Positions 34,412-45,975 of a stretch of 64,000 bases of DNA are shown here, piece by piece. The notes beneath the pieces are model-generated. The model worked only from the letters and a program-made list of their open reading frames with translations, was not told the origin of the DNA and ran no database searches. The stretch spans positions 62,001 to 126,000 of the forward strand of contig NZ_LGDY01000106.1 of the NCBI RefSeq assembly GCF_001279525.1. The letters are read 5' to 3'. The stretch is from Nocardia sp. NRRL S-836. Its GTDB lineage: Bacteria; Actinomycetota; Actinomycetes; Mycobacteriales; Pseudonocardiaceae. Each line of letters begins with the position of its first letter. Position 1 is the first letter of the stretch. Position numbers and translations under genes: made by a program.

Positions 34412-35760
34412 CGCGGTCCCACCAGGGCGTCGAGCACCCGCGCGGAGTCCTCGCAGGCCAGCATCATCCGCCGGGCCTGCGCGACGCGGTCGAGCTGCTC
34501 GTGCGCGGGCCGGCTGCGCAACGCCCGCCACGCCGCCTCCGCCTCGGAGCGCAACCTCCCGCTGCGCCACAGGACGCGCTCCGACGCGAGCTCGGCCAGC
34601 TCGCCGTTGAAGTAGCCCGCCGTCAGATGCAGCACCACGGACTCGTCGAAGTTCACCGAGTCCGGCGTGGAACAGGTCGGCACGCCCGCCCCGGCGAGCA
34701 GTTCCAGCCGCAGCTGGCCGGGGGTCAACGCCGGCAGGCCGGAGCTGCCCTGCGCCCTCACGTAGACGACCCCGGCATCCCGCCGGGGCACGGCGAGGTG
34801 CGCCATCGCCGAGGTGTCCTCGCGGACCTCGGTGGGCGGGTCGGGCAGCACCGCGAGCTTCGCCAGCACCTCCCTGCCGACCGCGGCCACCACGGGCAGG
34901 TGGTTCTCGTGCACCCGGCTCACGCACACCGGGCCGTCGCACACCAGCCTGCTCGCGGCGGAGTCGCTCACCAGCACGTCGGAGATCCTGGTCGGCAGGA
35001 CCGAGAGGGCGAGCGCGAGTGCCAGCCCGGCCGGTAGCAGCGCCGCCAGCCGCCCGCGGCGGGTCCGCGAGACCAGCAGCAGGAACGCCGTGATCCCCAG
35101 ACCGGTGAACCACACGAACTGTCCCATGTCGACGGAGGTGGACGTGGTGACCAGGTTCGAGGCGGGCGGGTCGAAGACGGGCGTGAGCAGTGCCAGCGGG
35201 GACACCTCGGCGGCCGGTGACCGCACCTCCAGCGCCTGTCCGGCCGCCGTCGCCGCCATGAACGTCGCCACGAGCGCCACCGGCACGGTCAGCGGGTGGG
35301 GCAGCAGCCGGCCGACCGCGAGGCCGAGCAGGACGCTCGACGCCATCGCGAGCACGACGGTGGTGGTGAGCGGGACGAAACCGGGCGAGACGAACCCACC
35401 GCCGCTCTCGACCAGCACGACGAGGCCCGCGCACAGCAGCACCGCGGCCGCGGAGACGACGCCGGCCACCGCCGACGCGAGCGTGCCCAGCCGCACCCGG
35501 TCGGGGCGCGGGGTCGTGGCGAACAGCTCGGTCACCCGCGCCCGGCCGTCCCGCATCCCCTGCAGGACCGCCAGTCCGACCACCAGTGCCCACACGTACG
35601 CCAGGGGCTGCCGGAGCTCGAACACGGCCGATGTCGCGTTGTCCCGCCACGTCAGGTCGGCCGAGCTGGTCAGCCACAGCATTCCCGTGCCGGAGACCAG
35701 GAACAGCGCTCCGGCCCAGAGCGCGGTCGAGCGCCGCAGCTCGATGCGCAGCGCGGTCAC
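34408..35760 (-). CDS. ABC-2 type transporter permease with large extracytoplasmic part
   Basis: 450 residues from GTG 35760, GTGA overlap with the ATPase gene. Six to seven membrane segments in the first ~255 residues, then ~190 residues probably outside, with two Cys (LVCDGPVCVS) and an Arg/Glu-rich helical end. The second part holds HENHLPVV and a fold loosely like peptidase-type domains without a zinc motif. Substrate unknown; an M1-peptidase-like remnant is one possibility. Confidence 0.83.
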   Translation of the reverse strand: MTALRIELRRSTALWAGALFLVSGTGMLWLTSSADLTWRDNATSAVFELRQPLAYVWALVVGLAVLQGMRDGRARVTELFATTPRPDRVRLGTLASAVAGVVSAAAVLLCAGLVVLVESGGGFVSPGFVPLTTTVVLAMASSVLLGLAVGRLLPHPLTVPVALVATFMAATAAGQALEVRSPAAEVSPLALLTPVFDPPASNLVTTSTSVDMGQFVWFTGLGITAFLLLVSRTRRGRLAALLPAGLALALALSVLPTRISDVLVSDSAASRLVCDGPVCVSRVHENHLPVVAAVGREVLAKLAVLPDPPTEVREDTSAMAHLAVPRRDAGVVYVRAQGSSGLPALTPGQLRLELLAGAGVPTCSTPDSVNFDESVVLHLTAGYFNGELAELASERVLWRSGRLRSEAEAAWRALRSRPAHEQLDRVAQARRMMLACEDSARVLDALVGPR

Positions 35761-36515
35761 CAGGCACCTCCGGCGTTCTGGCCGATCAGCGCGGAGTAGC
35801 CGCGTTCGATCGGGCTGTCGCCGACGTGCCCGGCGGTCCCGGCGGCGGCGAGATCGGCCGGGGTGCCCTGGAACACCAGGGATCCCTCCGCCACGAGCAC
35901 CACGTCCGAGCACGCCGCCGCGACGTCCTCGACCAGGTGCGTGGAAATCAGCACGCAGGACCGCTGCCCCAGCTCGACCACGAGTTCGCGGAACCGCAGC
36001 CGTTGCGCGGGGTCCAGGCCTGCTGTGGGCTCGTCCAGCAGCAGAAGGTCCGGGTCGTTGACGATCGCCTGCGCGATGCCCACGCGGCGGACCATGCCGC
36101 CGGACAACGACTTCATCCGGTCCCCGGCGCGGTCGGCCAGCCCGACCCGGTCGAGCGCCCTGCTGACGGCACCGGGGATCTCGGCAGGCGGCACCTCCTT
36201 CAGCCACGCCAGGTACTCGACGAACTCCCGCACCGTGAACCGCCGGTAGTAGCCGAAGTGCTGCGGCAGGTACCCGAGTCGCCGGCGCACCGGCCGCAGC
36301 CGGCCGTCCGCCGGGGTGCCCAGCAGCGACAACGTTCCCGAACTGGGCTTGCGCACCGTCGCCAGGGTGCGGATCAGGGTCGTCTTGCCGGCGCCGTTGG
36401 GTCCGAGCAGTCCGTGCACGCCCACGCCCAGGCGCAGGTCCAGCCCGTTCACCGCGGCGCGGCCACGCCGTCCGCCGACCCGGACCACGAGGTTCTCCGC
36501 TGTGATCGCCCGCAT
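35757..36515 (-). CDS. ABC transporter ATPase subunit (ABC-2 exporter)
   Basis: 252 residues from ATG 36515 with GAGGAGA upstream. Walker A is GPNGAGKTT, Q-loop YLPQHFG, signature LSGGMVRR, Walker B LLLLDEPTAGLD, H-loop STH. One subunit powering the two following membrane proteins; the three genes overlap by four bases each and form one operon. The CcmA/NodI-like layout suggests export. Confidence 0.94.
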   Translation of the reverse strand: MRAITAENLVVRVGGRRGRAAVNGLDLRLGVGVHGLLGPNGAGKTTLIRTLATVRKPSSGTLSLLGTPADGRLRPVRRRLGYLPQHFGYYRRFTVREFVEYLAWLKEVPPAEIPGAVSRALDRVGLADRAGDRMKSLSGGMVRRVGIAQAIVNDPDLLLLDEPTAGLDPAQRLRFRELVVELGQRSCVLISTHLVEDVAAACSDVVLVAEGSLVFQGTPADLAAAGTAGHVGDSPIERGYSALIGQNAGGAW

Positions 36516-36647
36516 CCCGCTCTCCTCAGGTCGCCTTGGCCTACTACCGGCAAGACGACGAAGGGACCGCGACGGTTCTTCGAGCGCTGTGATGTGGCGC
36601 ACAACCCTGAACGCCGGTGCGATCTGACGGCCGGGTCGTGCAGGGCA

Positions 36648-36675
36648 GGGGGCCGGGCACGGTGTCCCGGCCCCC
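36648..36675 (-). terminator. Terminator of the beta-helix gene
   Basis: GGGGGCCGGG (36648-36657), 8-base loop, CCCGGCCCCC (36666-36675). It begins nine bases past the stop of the minus-strand gene. Confidence 0.78.
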
Positions 36676-36683
36676 AGGTCGGT

Positions 36684-39726
<3,043 letters not shown>

Positions 39727-40296
39727 ATGACAGCAACCGACGCGGAGCTCATCGAGGCGTCGCTGCGCGTGCCGGAGCAGTTCGCTTCGATCTTCGACCG
39801 GCACGCTCCCCACATCCAGCGCTACCTCGCCCGGCGGCTCGGGCAGCAGGCCGCCGACGACCTGCTCGCCGAGACGTTCCTCGCGGCGTTCGCGAAGCGG
39901 CGGCGCTACGACCCCTCCCGCCCGGACGCCCGGCCGTGGCTCTACGGCATCGCCACCAACCTCGTCGGCCAGCACCGGCGGGAGGAGGTGCGCAGGCACC
40001 GGACGCCCGCGGCCGCGCGCGACGTGGGCGACCACGCCGACCGGGTGGCCGCGGACGTCACCGCGCAGGCCATGCGGTCGATGCTGAGCGGCGCGCTGGC
40101 GGCGTTGCCGGCCGAGGACAGGGACGTGCTGCTGCTGGTCGCGTGGGAACAGCTCAGCTACCTGGAGGTCGCGGAAGCCCTGGGGATCCCGGTGGGGACG
40201 GTGCGGTCGCGGTTGAACCGCGCGCGCCGCAAGGTCCGCGAGGCGTTGGGGACCGACAACCACACCGAGGTCGAGGAGCTTCTCAACAATGGATGA
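39727..40296 (+). CDS. ECF-type RNA polymerase sigma factor
   Basis: 189 residues. Sigma region 2 at ~15-85 (FASIFDRHAPHIQRYLARRLG ... DDLLAETFLAAFAKRRRYDP ... WLYGIATNLV) and region 4 at ~115-170 (LAALPAEDRDVLLLVAWEQLSYLEVAEALGIPVGTVRSRLNRARRKV). It overlaps the next gene by eight bases, which encodes a membrane protein with a short inside segment, the usual position of an anti-sigma partner. Confidence 0.95.
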   Translation: MTATDAELIEASLRVPEQFASIFDRHAPHIQRYLARRLGQQAADDLLAETFLAAFAKRRRYDPSRPDARPWLYGIATNLVGQHRREEVRRHRTPAAARDVGDHADRVAADVTAQAMRSMLSGALAALPAEDRDVLLLVAWEQLSYLEVAEALGIPVGTVRSRLNRARRKVREALGTDNHTEVEELLNNG

Positions 40297-41200
40297 CCTT
40301 CAGCTCGTCCGGGAACTGGACGACACCCCGCTCAAGTCCGCCGACCAGCTGGCGGCCGCACGCGCCCGGCTCGTGGCGGGCATGAAAGCTCCCAGGCGTG
40401 GTCGCGCCGGGATCATCGCCGTCGCCACGCTCGCCGCGGCGGCAGCGGTCACCGCCGTGGCGGTGGTGCTGCCGTCCGACGCGCCGGACCCGGCCCGTCA
40501 CGACGCCGCGCCCACCGGGTCCGCGCCCACCGGGTCCGCGCTCACCGGGTCCACGACCACCGGGTCCGCGGTGCCGGTGGACACCGCCGTGCAGCTGCTC
40601 AACCACGCCGCCGCGGCAGCCCGTTCGAAGCCCGACGAGGTACCGCGACCAGACCAGTTCTACTACGTGCGCGACGGCGGCTGGGAGGGGTGGTTCTCCG
40701 TTGACGGCACCCGGGACGGCCGGATCATCCCCAGCCGGGACGCCCGGCCGCTCACCGCGCCCGGCTGCGTCAACGGCCGCAGCAAGGTGCTCGACAAGGG
40801 CGACCAGCCCACGGACGAGACCGAGCAGTGCACGCCACGCCGCGCGTACCGGGACGACCTGCCCACCACGGCGGACGACATGCTGAAGCTCTTGCAGGGC
40901 AAGGACAGGAACCGGCCGATCAACTCCTACGGCAAGGACGTGATGGGCCTGGTCAACCACTCCTACCTGCCGGGGCCGCAGCGCGCCGCGCTGTTCGAGG
41001 CCGCCTCCCGCGTGCCGGGGCTGACGGTGGTCGACAACGTCTCGGCCGGTCGTCCCGGGATCGGGATAAGCTGGCCATCGCCCTCGTCCGCCAAGCCGGT
41101 GGTGCTGGTGTTCGACAAGGTGACCTTCGAGTTCCTCGGCACGAAGAACAACCCGCACGACGCGGCCGGGTTCGTCGACCGGGTGGGTGACCGGATCTAG
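40289..41200 (+). CDS. CU044_5270-family membrane protein, candidate anti-sigma partner
   Basis: 303 residues from ATG 40289. A ~40-residue cytoplasmic start (LVRELDDTPLKSADQLAAARARLVAGM), one membrane segment (~42-62), a T/P/S linker made of four PTGSA-type repeats, then an extracytoplasmic domain. The head matches the CU044_5270 family, found behind ECF sigma genes in actinomycetes. No zinc-binding H-x3-C-x2-C is present, so if it restrains the sigma factor it does so without that motif. Confidence 0.87.
   Translation: MDDLQLVRELDDTPLKSADQLAAARARLVAGMKAPRRGRAGIIAVATLAAAAAVTAVAVVLPSDAPDPARHDAAPTGSAPTGSALTGSTTTGSAVPVDTAVQLLNHAAAAARSKPDEVPRPDQFYYVRDGGWEGWFSVDGTRDGRIIPSRDARPLTAPGCVNGRSKVLDKGDQPTDETEQCTPRRAYRDDLPTTADDMLKLLQGKDRNRPINSYGKDVMGLVNHSYLPGPQRAALFEAASRVPGLTVVDNVSAGRPGIGISWPSPSSAKPVVLVFDKVTFEFLGTKNNPHDAAGFVDRVGDRI
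40511..40570 (+). repeat. 15-bp tandem repeat inside a gene
   Basis: Four copies of CCCACCGGGTCCGCG or one- to three-base variants (40511-40525, 40526-40540, 40541-40555, 40556-40570), coding for a P/T-T-G-S-A/T linker. In frame, so copy number can change without breaking the gene. Confidence 0.9.
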
Positions 41201-41269
41201 CCCGCGGTCCCTTCAGGGGACGTTCACCGGCCTGCGTTGGCGGTGGGCGTCCCCCGATGACACCGTCCA

Positions 41270-42391
41270 TCAGGAGGCCTGGTCGGCCCCGGTCAGCATC
41301 GCGACCATGCTGTGGGGTGCGTCGGCGCCGAACATGACCTCGTAGAGGTCGTCGTCCTCGGCCTGAGCAGCGGCACGCGGGAACACGGCCTGCTCGTACC
41401 GGGACAGGGCGGTTTCGACGTCGCCGGGGTGCGCGGCGAGGGCCTGACCGAGCTCGGCACCGTCCTGCATGGCCAGGTTGGCGCCTTCGCCGTCCGGCGG
41501 CATGAGGTGGGCGGCATCGCCGAGCAGGGTCACGCCCGGTGTGCGGTCCCAGCGGTGCCCGGCGGGCAGCGTGTGGAGGCGGCGCAGGACCGGCGGGGTG
41601 TCGGTGGCGGTGACCAGGGCGGTGAGCTCGGGGGCCCAGCCGGCGAACTCCGCCGCGACCCGTTCGGTCACGGCGGCGGCATCGGCGTCGGCGAGCCAGT
41701 CCTCGGGCTTCACCAGCTGCGCGTAGGTGTGCAGGGTTCCGGCGCGTTCGCGGTGGGCCACGAGGCCCTTGCCCGGCGCGAGGGCGAACAGCGACCCGGC
41801 GCCGACCGCCTTCGCGGTGGCCGGGTGGCGGGTGTCGCTGTCGTGCAGGAACGTCTCGACGACCGTGACGCCCACGTACGCGGGCACGGCGGCGGAGAGC
41901 AGCGGCCGGACCCGCGACCACGCACCGTCGGCGCCGACGAGCAGGCTCGTGACGACCTGGGAGCCGTCCGCGAAGCTCACCTCGTGGCGGCCCGTGTCGA
42001 CCGTGCGCACACCGGTGACCTTGTGCCCCCACCGCACGGTGCCCTGCGGCAGCGAGTCGAGCAGCAGCTGCCGCAGCTCACCCCGTGGCACCTCCGGCCG
42101 CTCGCCGGTGCCGCCGTCGGGCAGGTCGAGCAGCACGGTTCCCTCCCGGTCCAGTACCCGGTAGGACTCGCGGCCGGCCAGCACGAGCGCGCGGAACCCG
42201 TCGGTCAGACCGGCCGCGTCAAGTGCCGGCTGGCCGTTCCACGGGTGGATGTCGAGCAGTCCGCCCTGCCGCCGCGCGTCCGGCGAGGCCTCCGCCTCGT
42301 AGACCGTGGCTTCGATGCCGTGGACGTGCAGGACGCGGGCCAGTACCAGGCCGCCGAGGCCGGCTCCGATGATCGTGACCGGTGTCGTCAT
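41270..42391 (-). CDS. FAD-dependent monooxygenase (TetX/PHBH type)
   Basis: 373 residues from ATG 42391. FAD-binding GxGxxG at 8-13 (IIGAGLGG), the D-G motif as LLVGADGAWSRVR, and the GD motif as LLGDAAHLMPPDGEGAN. It resembles flavin hydroxylases that act on aromatic or polycyclic drugs, including tetracycline-modifying forms; substrate not readable. Divergent from a TetR gene with two strong operators between, so it should be induced by that regulator's ligand, likely its substrate. Confidence 0.93.
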   Translation of the reverse strand: MTTPVTIIGAGLGGLVLARVLHVHGIEATVYEAEASPDARRQGGLLDIHPWNGQPALDAAGLTDGFRALVLAGRESYRVLDREGTVLLDLPDGGTGERPEVPRGELRQLLLDSLPQGTVRWGHKVTGVRTVDTGRHEVSFADGSQVVTSLLVGADGAWSRVRPLLSAAVPAYVGVTVVETFLHDSDTRHPATAKAVGAGSLFALAPGKGLVAHRERAGTLHTYAQLVKPEDWLADADAAAVTERVAAEFAGWAPELTALVTATDTPPVLRRLHTLPAGHRWDRTPGVTLLGDAAHLMPPDGEGANLAMQDGAELGQALAAHPGDVETALSRYEQAVFPRAAAQAEDDDLYEVMFGADAPHSMVAMLTGADQAS

Positions 42392-42409
42392 GGTGTTCCT
42401 CCGAAACGC

Positions 42410-42428
42410 TTTGGATCGTTGCTCCAAC
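42410..42428. promoter_or_regulatory. TetR operator, imperfect copy
   Basis: TTTGGATCGTTGCTCCAAC: matches the perfect copy at 42443-42461 in 15 of 19 positions, 33 bases away. It lies 19 bases before the monooxygenase start. Confidence 0.8.
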
Positions 42429-42442
42429 GACGCTACCACCGA

Positions 42443-42461
42443 TTTGGATCGGCGATCCAAA
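42443..42461. promoter_or_regulatory. TetR operator, perfect palindrome
   Basis: TTTGGATCG-G-CGATCCAAA, exact dyad of nine-base arms, 17 bases before the TetR start. The two sites cover both divergent promoters. Confidence 0.88.
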
Positions 42462-42478
42462 GGTGCGAGGATGGGGGC

Positions 42479-43153
42479 ATGGCAGCCAAGGCCCACCGGA
42501 CCCCGCGGCGCACGGACGCGCTGTCCAAGGAGCGGATCATCGAGGCCGCGACGGAGATCCTCGACGCCGAGGGCGAGAGCGCGCTGACCCTGCGCGCGCT
42601 CACCGCACGCCTCAACACCGGCTACGGCGCGATCTACCACCACGTGGCCAACAAGGGCGAGGTCGTCGCGGCCGCCACCGACGACATCGTCACGCGCGTG
42701 GTGGCCGGCGCGGTCGCCGACGCGGACCCGCGAGAGGCGTTGCGCACCGTCGCGCTGGGCCTGTTCGACGTGATCGACGCGCACCCGTGGGTCGGCGCCC
42801 AGCTGTCGCGCGAACCGTGGCGGCCCGCGTTGCTGGAGATCTACGAGTGCATCGGCCGGCTGCTCGACGCGCTGCACGTCCCCGAGGGAGCACTCGTCGA
42901 CGCCGCGGGCGCGATGGTGAACTACGTCCTCGGTGTCGCGGGGCAGAACGCCGCGAACACCCGGTTCCTCACCGGCAGCGACACGGACCGGTCGGTCTTC
43001 CTCGGCAGCATCGCCGCGCGGTGGTCGGAGCTCGACCCCGAGCGGTACCCGTTCGTGCACAGGGCGGCGGCACAGCTGCCCGAGCACGACGACCGCGAGC
43101 AGTTCCTCGCCGGGGTCGACATCTTCCTGGCCGGCATCGCGACCTTGCGCTAG
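42479..43153 (+). CDS. TetR-family repressor with C-terminal TetR_C domain
   Basis: 224 residues from ATG 42479 with AGGTGCGAGG upstream. HTH at ~15-65 (KERIIEAATEILDAEGESALTLRALTARLNTGYGAIYHHVANKGEV), helical ligand domain to the end, with LGVAGQNAANTRFL typical of its drug-sensing relatives. It diverges from the flavin monooxygenase; the operators at 42410 and 42443 fit one TetR dimer each. Confidence 0.94.
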   Translation: MAAKAHRTPRRTDALSKERIIEAATEILDAEGESALTLRALTARLNTGYGAIYHHVANKGEVVAAATDDIVTRVVAGAVADADPREALRTVALGLFDVIDAHPWVGAQLSREPWRPALLEIYECIGRLLDALHVPEGALVDAAGAMVNYVLGVAGQNAANTRFLTGSDTDRSVFLGSIAARWSELDPERYPFVHRAAAQLPEHDDREQFLAGVDIFLAGIATLR

Positions 43154-43164
43154 CCGGCCGGCCG

Positions 43165-43551
43165 TCAGGCGTGCTGCACGATCTGGATCAGGTTGCCGCA
43201 GGTGTCGTCCAGCACCGCGGTCGTGACCGGGCCCATCTCCAGCGGCTCCTGGGTGAACCGCACCCCGCGCGCGCTCAACCGGTCGAACTCGGCGCGGACG
43301 TCCCGCACGGCGAACGCGGTGGCCGGGATCCCGTCCTCCACCAGCGCCGCCCGGTAGGGCTTCACCGCGGGGTGGCCGTCGGGTTCGAGCAGCAGCTCGG
43401 TGCCGTCGGGGTCCTCCGGCGAGACCACGGTCAGCCACCGGTCCGCCCCCAGCGGTACCTCGGTCTTCTTCACGAAGCCCAGCACCTCGGTGTAGAAGCG
43501 CAGCGCCTTGTCCTGGTCGTCGACGAAGATGCTGGTCAGGTGGATCCTCAT
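43165..43551 (-). CDS. VOC/glyoxalase-superfamily protein
   Basis: 128 residues from ATG 43551 in an ATGA overlap with the ArsR gene. Two beta-alpha-beta-beta-beta units: IHLTSIFVDDQDKALRFYTEVLGF and PATAFAVRDVRAEFDRLSARGVRF. Candidate metal ligands are an early His (H4), E53 region and a Glu in the second half (PLEMGP). These are small enzymes or binding proteins for antibiotics and aldehydes. Regulated together with its ArsR repressor. Confidence 0.9.
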   Translation of the reverse strand: MRIHLTSIFVDDQDKALRFYTEVLGFVKKTEVPLGADRWLTVVSPEDPDGTELLLEPDGHPAVKPYRAALVEDGIPATAFAVRDVRAEFDRLSARGVRFTQEPLEMGPVTTAVLDDTCGNLIQIVQHA

Positions 43552-43841
43552 GGTGCGCCCCTCGGGGTTTCGGGCCGGAGCCACCGGGTGACGATGTGCT
43601 CGAGCGGCCGGGTGTTCAGGTCGTGGAACTTGTAGCGGCCCTCGCGGCGTGACCGGACGAGGTCCGCCGCCTCCAACACGGACAGGTGCTGGCTGACCGC
43701 CTGGCGGGTGAGGCTCAGGCCGTGCTTGGACAGCAGCCGCGAGCAGATCTCGAACAACGTCTGGCCGTCGCGTTCCACCAGCTCGTCGAGGATGCGGCGG
43801 CGGTTCGGATCCGCCAGCGCCTTGAAGAGCTCTTCTTCCAC
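43548..43841 (-). CDS. ArsR-family repressor of the VOC gene
   Basis: 97 residues from GTG 43841. The winged helix is LFKALADPNRRRILDELVERDGQTLFEICSRL ... SLTRQAVSQHLSVLEAADLVRSRREGRYKFHDL. There are no metal-ligand motifs, so it senses something other than a metal. Two tandem 18-bp elements upstream are probable operators. It may detect the substrate of the VOC protein. Confidence 0.9.
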   Translation of the reverse strand: MEEELFKALADPNRRRILDELVERDGQTLFEICSRLLSKHGLSLTRQAVSQHLSVLEAADLVRSRREGRYKFHDLNTRPLEHIVTRWLRPETPRGAP

Positions 43842-43854
43842 ACCGCCCACGATA

Positions 43855-43890
43855 GGCAAGTGACGACTTACCTGCAAGCGGCGACTTGCC
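43855..43890. promoter_or_regulatory. Tandem 18-bp ArsR-type operators
   Basis: GGCAAGTGACGACTTACC (43855-43872) and TGCAAGCGGCGACTTGCC (43873-43890) match at 14 of 18 positions, head to tail. Each is itself a CAAG...CTTG-type dyad. They lie 14 bases upstream of the ArsR start. Confidence 0.75.
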
Positions 43891-44079
43891 TGTCGGGGTG
43901 GGTGCCGACCGCTCGGGTTCCGCTACCGTCGCCGCCGGAACCCGCGACGTGGTGCCGTGACCGCGGAGGTTCGCACCGGCCGTCCCGCGTTCGACAAAGC
44001 CGGTGAGGTTTTTCCGTTATCCACCGGCACCGGGGACATCTCCTGGTCAGAGGACCCTGGACCGGCGAGTGAGGTGGAC

Positions 44080-45915
44080 ATGGCGGTGGCCGAGGAACCC
44101 GGCGTCGCGACGGTGGTGGCCGCGCGCGACGGCGACCAGCGCGCGTTGGACGACCTGGTGAGCGGGTACCTGCCCCTGGTCTACAACATCGTCGGGCACG
44201 CGCTCGGCGGGCACGCGGACACCGACGACGTCGTCCAGGAGACGATGCTGCGTGCGGTGCACGGGCTGTCGTCGCTGCGCGACCCCGCCGGGTTCCGGTC
44301 GTGGCTCGTCGTGATCGCGATGAACCAGATCCGGTTGCGGCACCGCGAACGGCAACGGGTGCCGGTCACCGGCCCGATGCCCGACGACGTCGCCGACCCC
44401 GGCGCGGACTTCGTCGACCTCACCATCATCCGCCTGCAGCTGTCCGGGCAGCGGCGTGAGGTCGTCGCGGCCACCCGGTGGCTCAGCGCGGACGAACGCG
44501 AGCTGCTGTCGCTGTGGTGGCTGGAGGCGGCCGGGCGGCTGACCCGTGACGAGGTCGCCAACGCGATCGGGCTGACTCCGCAGCACACCGCCGTGCGCGT
44601 GCAACGGGTCAAGGCCCAGCTCGACGCCGCACGCATCGTCGTGCGCACGTTGGAGCGCACGCCGCGGTGCCCGGAGCTCGCCGCCGTGGTCGCGGACTGG
44701 GACGGTGACCCGAGTCCGTTGTGGCGCAAGCGGATCGCCCGGCACAGCCGCGGTTGCGCCCGGTGTGAGCGGTGTGGCCAGGACCTGGCGTCGGTCGAGG
44801 GGCTGATCGCGCGGCTGCCGCTGGTGCCGCTGCCCGCCGCGTTCGGGTTCGACCCGTCCGCGCTGGTCGGGTCGCAGGCGACCATCACCCACGTCACCGC
44901 GAGCCCGGTGAGTGGCGGCAAGCTCGGCCTGTTCCTGCAGGGCTCGCTGGTGAAACCGCTCGCCGCCGCGGCGGCCGCCGTGCTGGCCGCGGGCATCGTG
45001 GTGGCCGTGCTGCCCGCACGGGACGAACCGGTCGCGAGCGCGGTCATCACCACCACGAGCCAGAGGGTCCCCACGACCACGCCACCGCCCACCACTGTGC
45101 CGTCGTCCGCGCCGTCCTCGGTGCAGCCGACGACGACAGCGCCCGCCGTCGCCGTGCCGGCCCCGCCCGTGACACCTGTTGTGGCGTCGGCGAAGAAGGG
45201 CGTCAGCACGTGGAACTTCACCGGTGTCGGCAAGGCGCTGACCGACGTCCGTGCCGGCTGGTACTACAACTGGGCCGTGCACCCCGACGGCATCCCCACG
45301 CCGCCGAACGTCGAGTTCGTGCCGATGATCTGGGGCGCGAAGTTCACCGACGACGCCACCCTCGCCCGGGCGAAGGCGAACGGCAGGGTGCTGCTCGGGT
45401 TCAACGAGCCGGACTTCCCCGACCAGGCGAACATGACGCCGGAGCAGGCGCTCGACCTGTGGCCGAAGCTGGCCGCGACCGGGCTGCGCCTCGGCAGCCC
45501 CGCCGTCGCCCACAGCGGTGACAAGGCGGGCGGCTGGCTCGACCGGTTCATGACCGGTGCGGACCGGCGGGGTCTGCGCGTCGACTTCATCACGGTGCAC
45601 TGGTACGGCTCCGACTTCAGCGCCGCCGCCGTGGGCCACCTGAAGAACTACCTCGACGCCGTGCACGCGCGGTACGGCAAACCGGTGTGGCTCACCGAGT
45701 ACTCGCTCATCGACTTCTCCAGCGGCACGCCGCGCTACCCGACGCAGGCCGAGCTCGCGGCCTTCGCGCGCGGCTCCAGCGCGATGCTGGAGGGCCTGCC
45801 GTACGTCGAGCGCTACGCGTGGTTCGCGTTGCCCGCCGACAAGCCCGGCACCGGCCTCTACGCACCCGGTGGCGTCCCCAACCAGGCCGGTCAGGCCTAC
45901 CGCGACGCGGGCTGA
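44080..45915 (+). CDS. ECF sigma factor fused to zinc-type anti-sigma motif, membrane helix and extracellular GH128 glycosidase
   Basis: 611 residues from ATG 44080 (AGGTGG upstream); in-frame GTG 43957 would add 41 residues. Sigma region 2 lies at ~12-95 (LVYNIVGHALGGHADTDDVVQETMLRAVHGL) and region 4 at ~130-190 (WLSADERELLSLWW ... LTRDEVANAIGLTPQHTAVRVQRVKAQL). Next comes H222-x3-C226-x2-C229, the zinc signature of ZAS anti-sigma domains, then a membrane helix ~290-312, a Thr/Pro/Ser linker ~320-375, and a C-terminal Asl1-like GH128 domain (beta-1,3-glucanase type) with likely catalytic E443 (FNEPDF) and E540 (WLTEYS). The chain thus joins a promoter-recognition unit inside the cell with a sugar-cleaving unit outside. 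No stop or frameshift separates them. Confidence 0.9.
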   Translation: MAVAEEPGVATVVAARDGDQRALDDLVSGYLPLVYNIVGHALGGHADTDDVVQETMLRAVHGLSSLRDPAGFRSWLVVIAMNQIRLRHRERQRVPVTGPMPDDVADPGADFVDLTIIRLQLSGQRREVVAATRWLSADERELLSLWWLEAAGRLTRDEVANAIGLTPQHTAVRVQRVKAQLDAARIVVRTLERTPRCPELAAVVADWDGDPSPLWRKRIARHSRGCARCERCGQDLASVEGLIARLPLVPLPAAFGFDPSALVGSQATITHVTASPVSGGKLGLFLQGSLVKPLAAAAAAVLAAGIVVAVLPARDEPVASAVITTTSQRVPTTTPPPTTVPSSAPSSVQPTTTAPAVAVPAPPVTPVVASAKKGVSTWNFTGVGKALTDVRAGWYYNWAVHPDGIPTPPNVEFVPMIWGAKFTDDATLARAKANGRVLLGFNEPDFPDQANMTPEQALDLWPKLAATGLRLGSPAVAHSGDKAGGWLDRFMTGADRRGLRVDFITVHWYGSDFSAAAVGHLKNYLDAVHARYGKPVWLTEYSLIDFSSGTPRYPTQAELAAFARGSSAMLEGLPYVERYAWFALPADKPGTGLYAPGGVPNQAGQAYRDAG

Positions 45916-45975
45916 GCTCCCCGCCTCGTCGCTCCCGTCCCCCGTGTCGATTCGCCCTGCCCGAAAGGATTTGCC

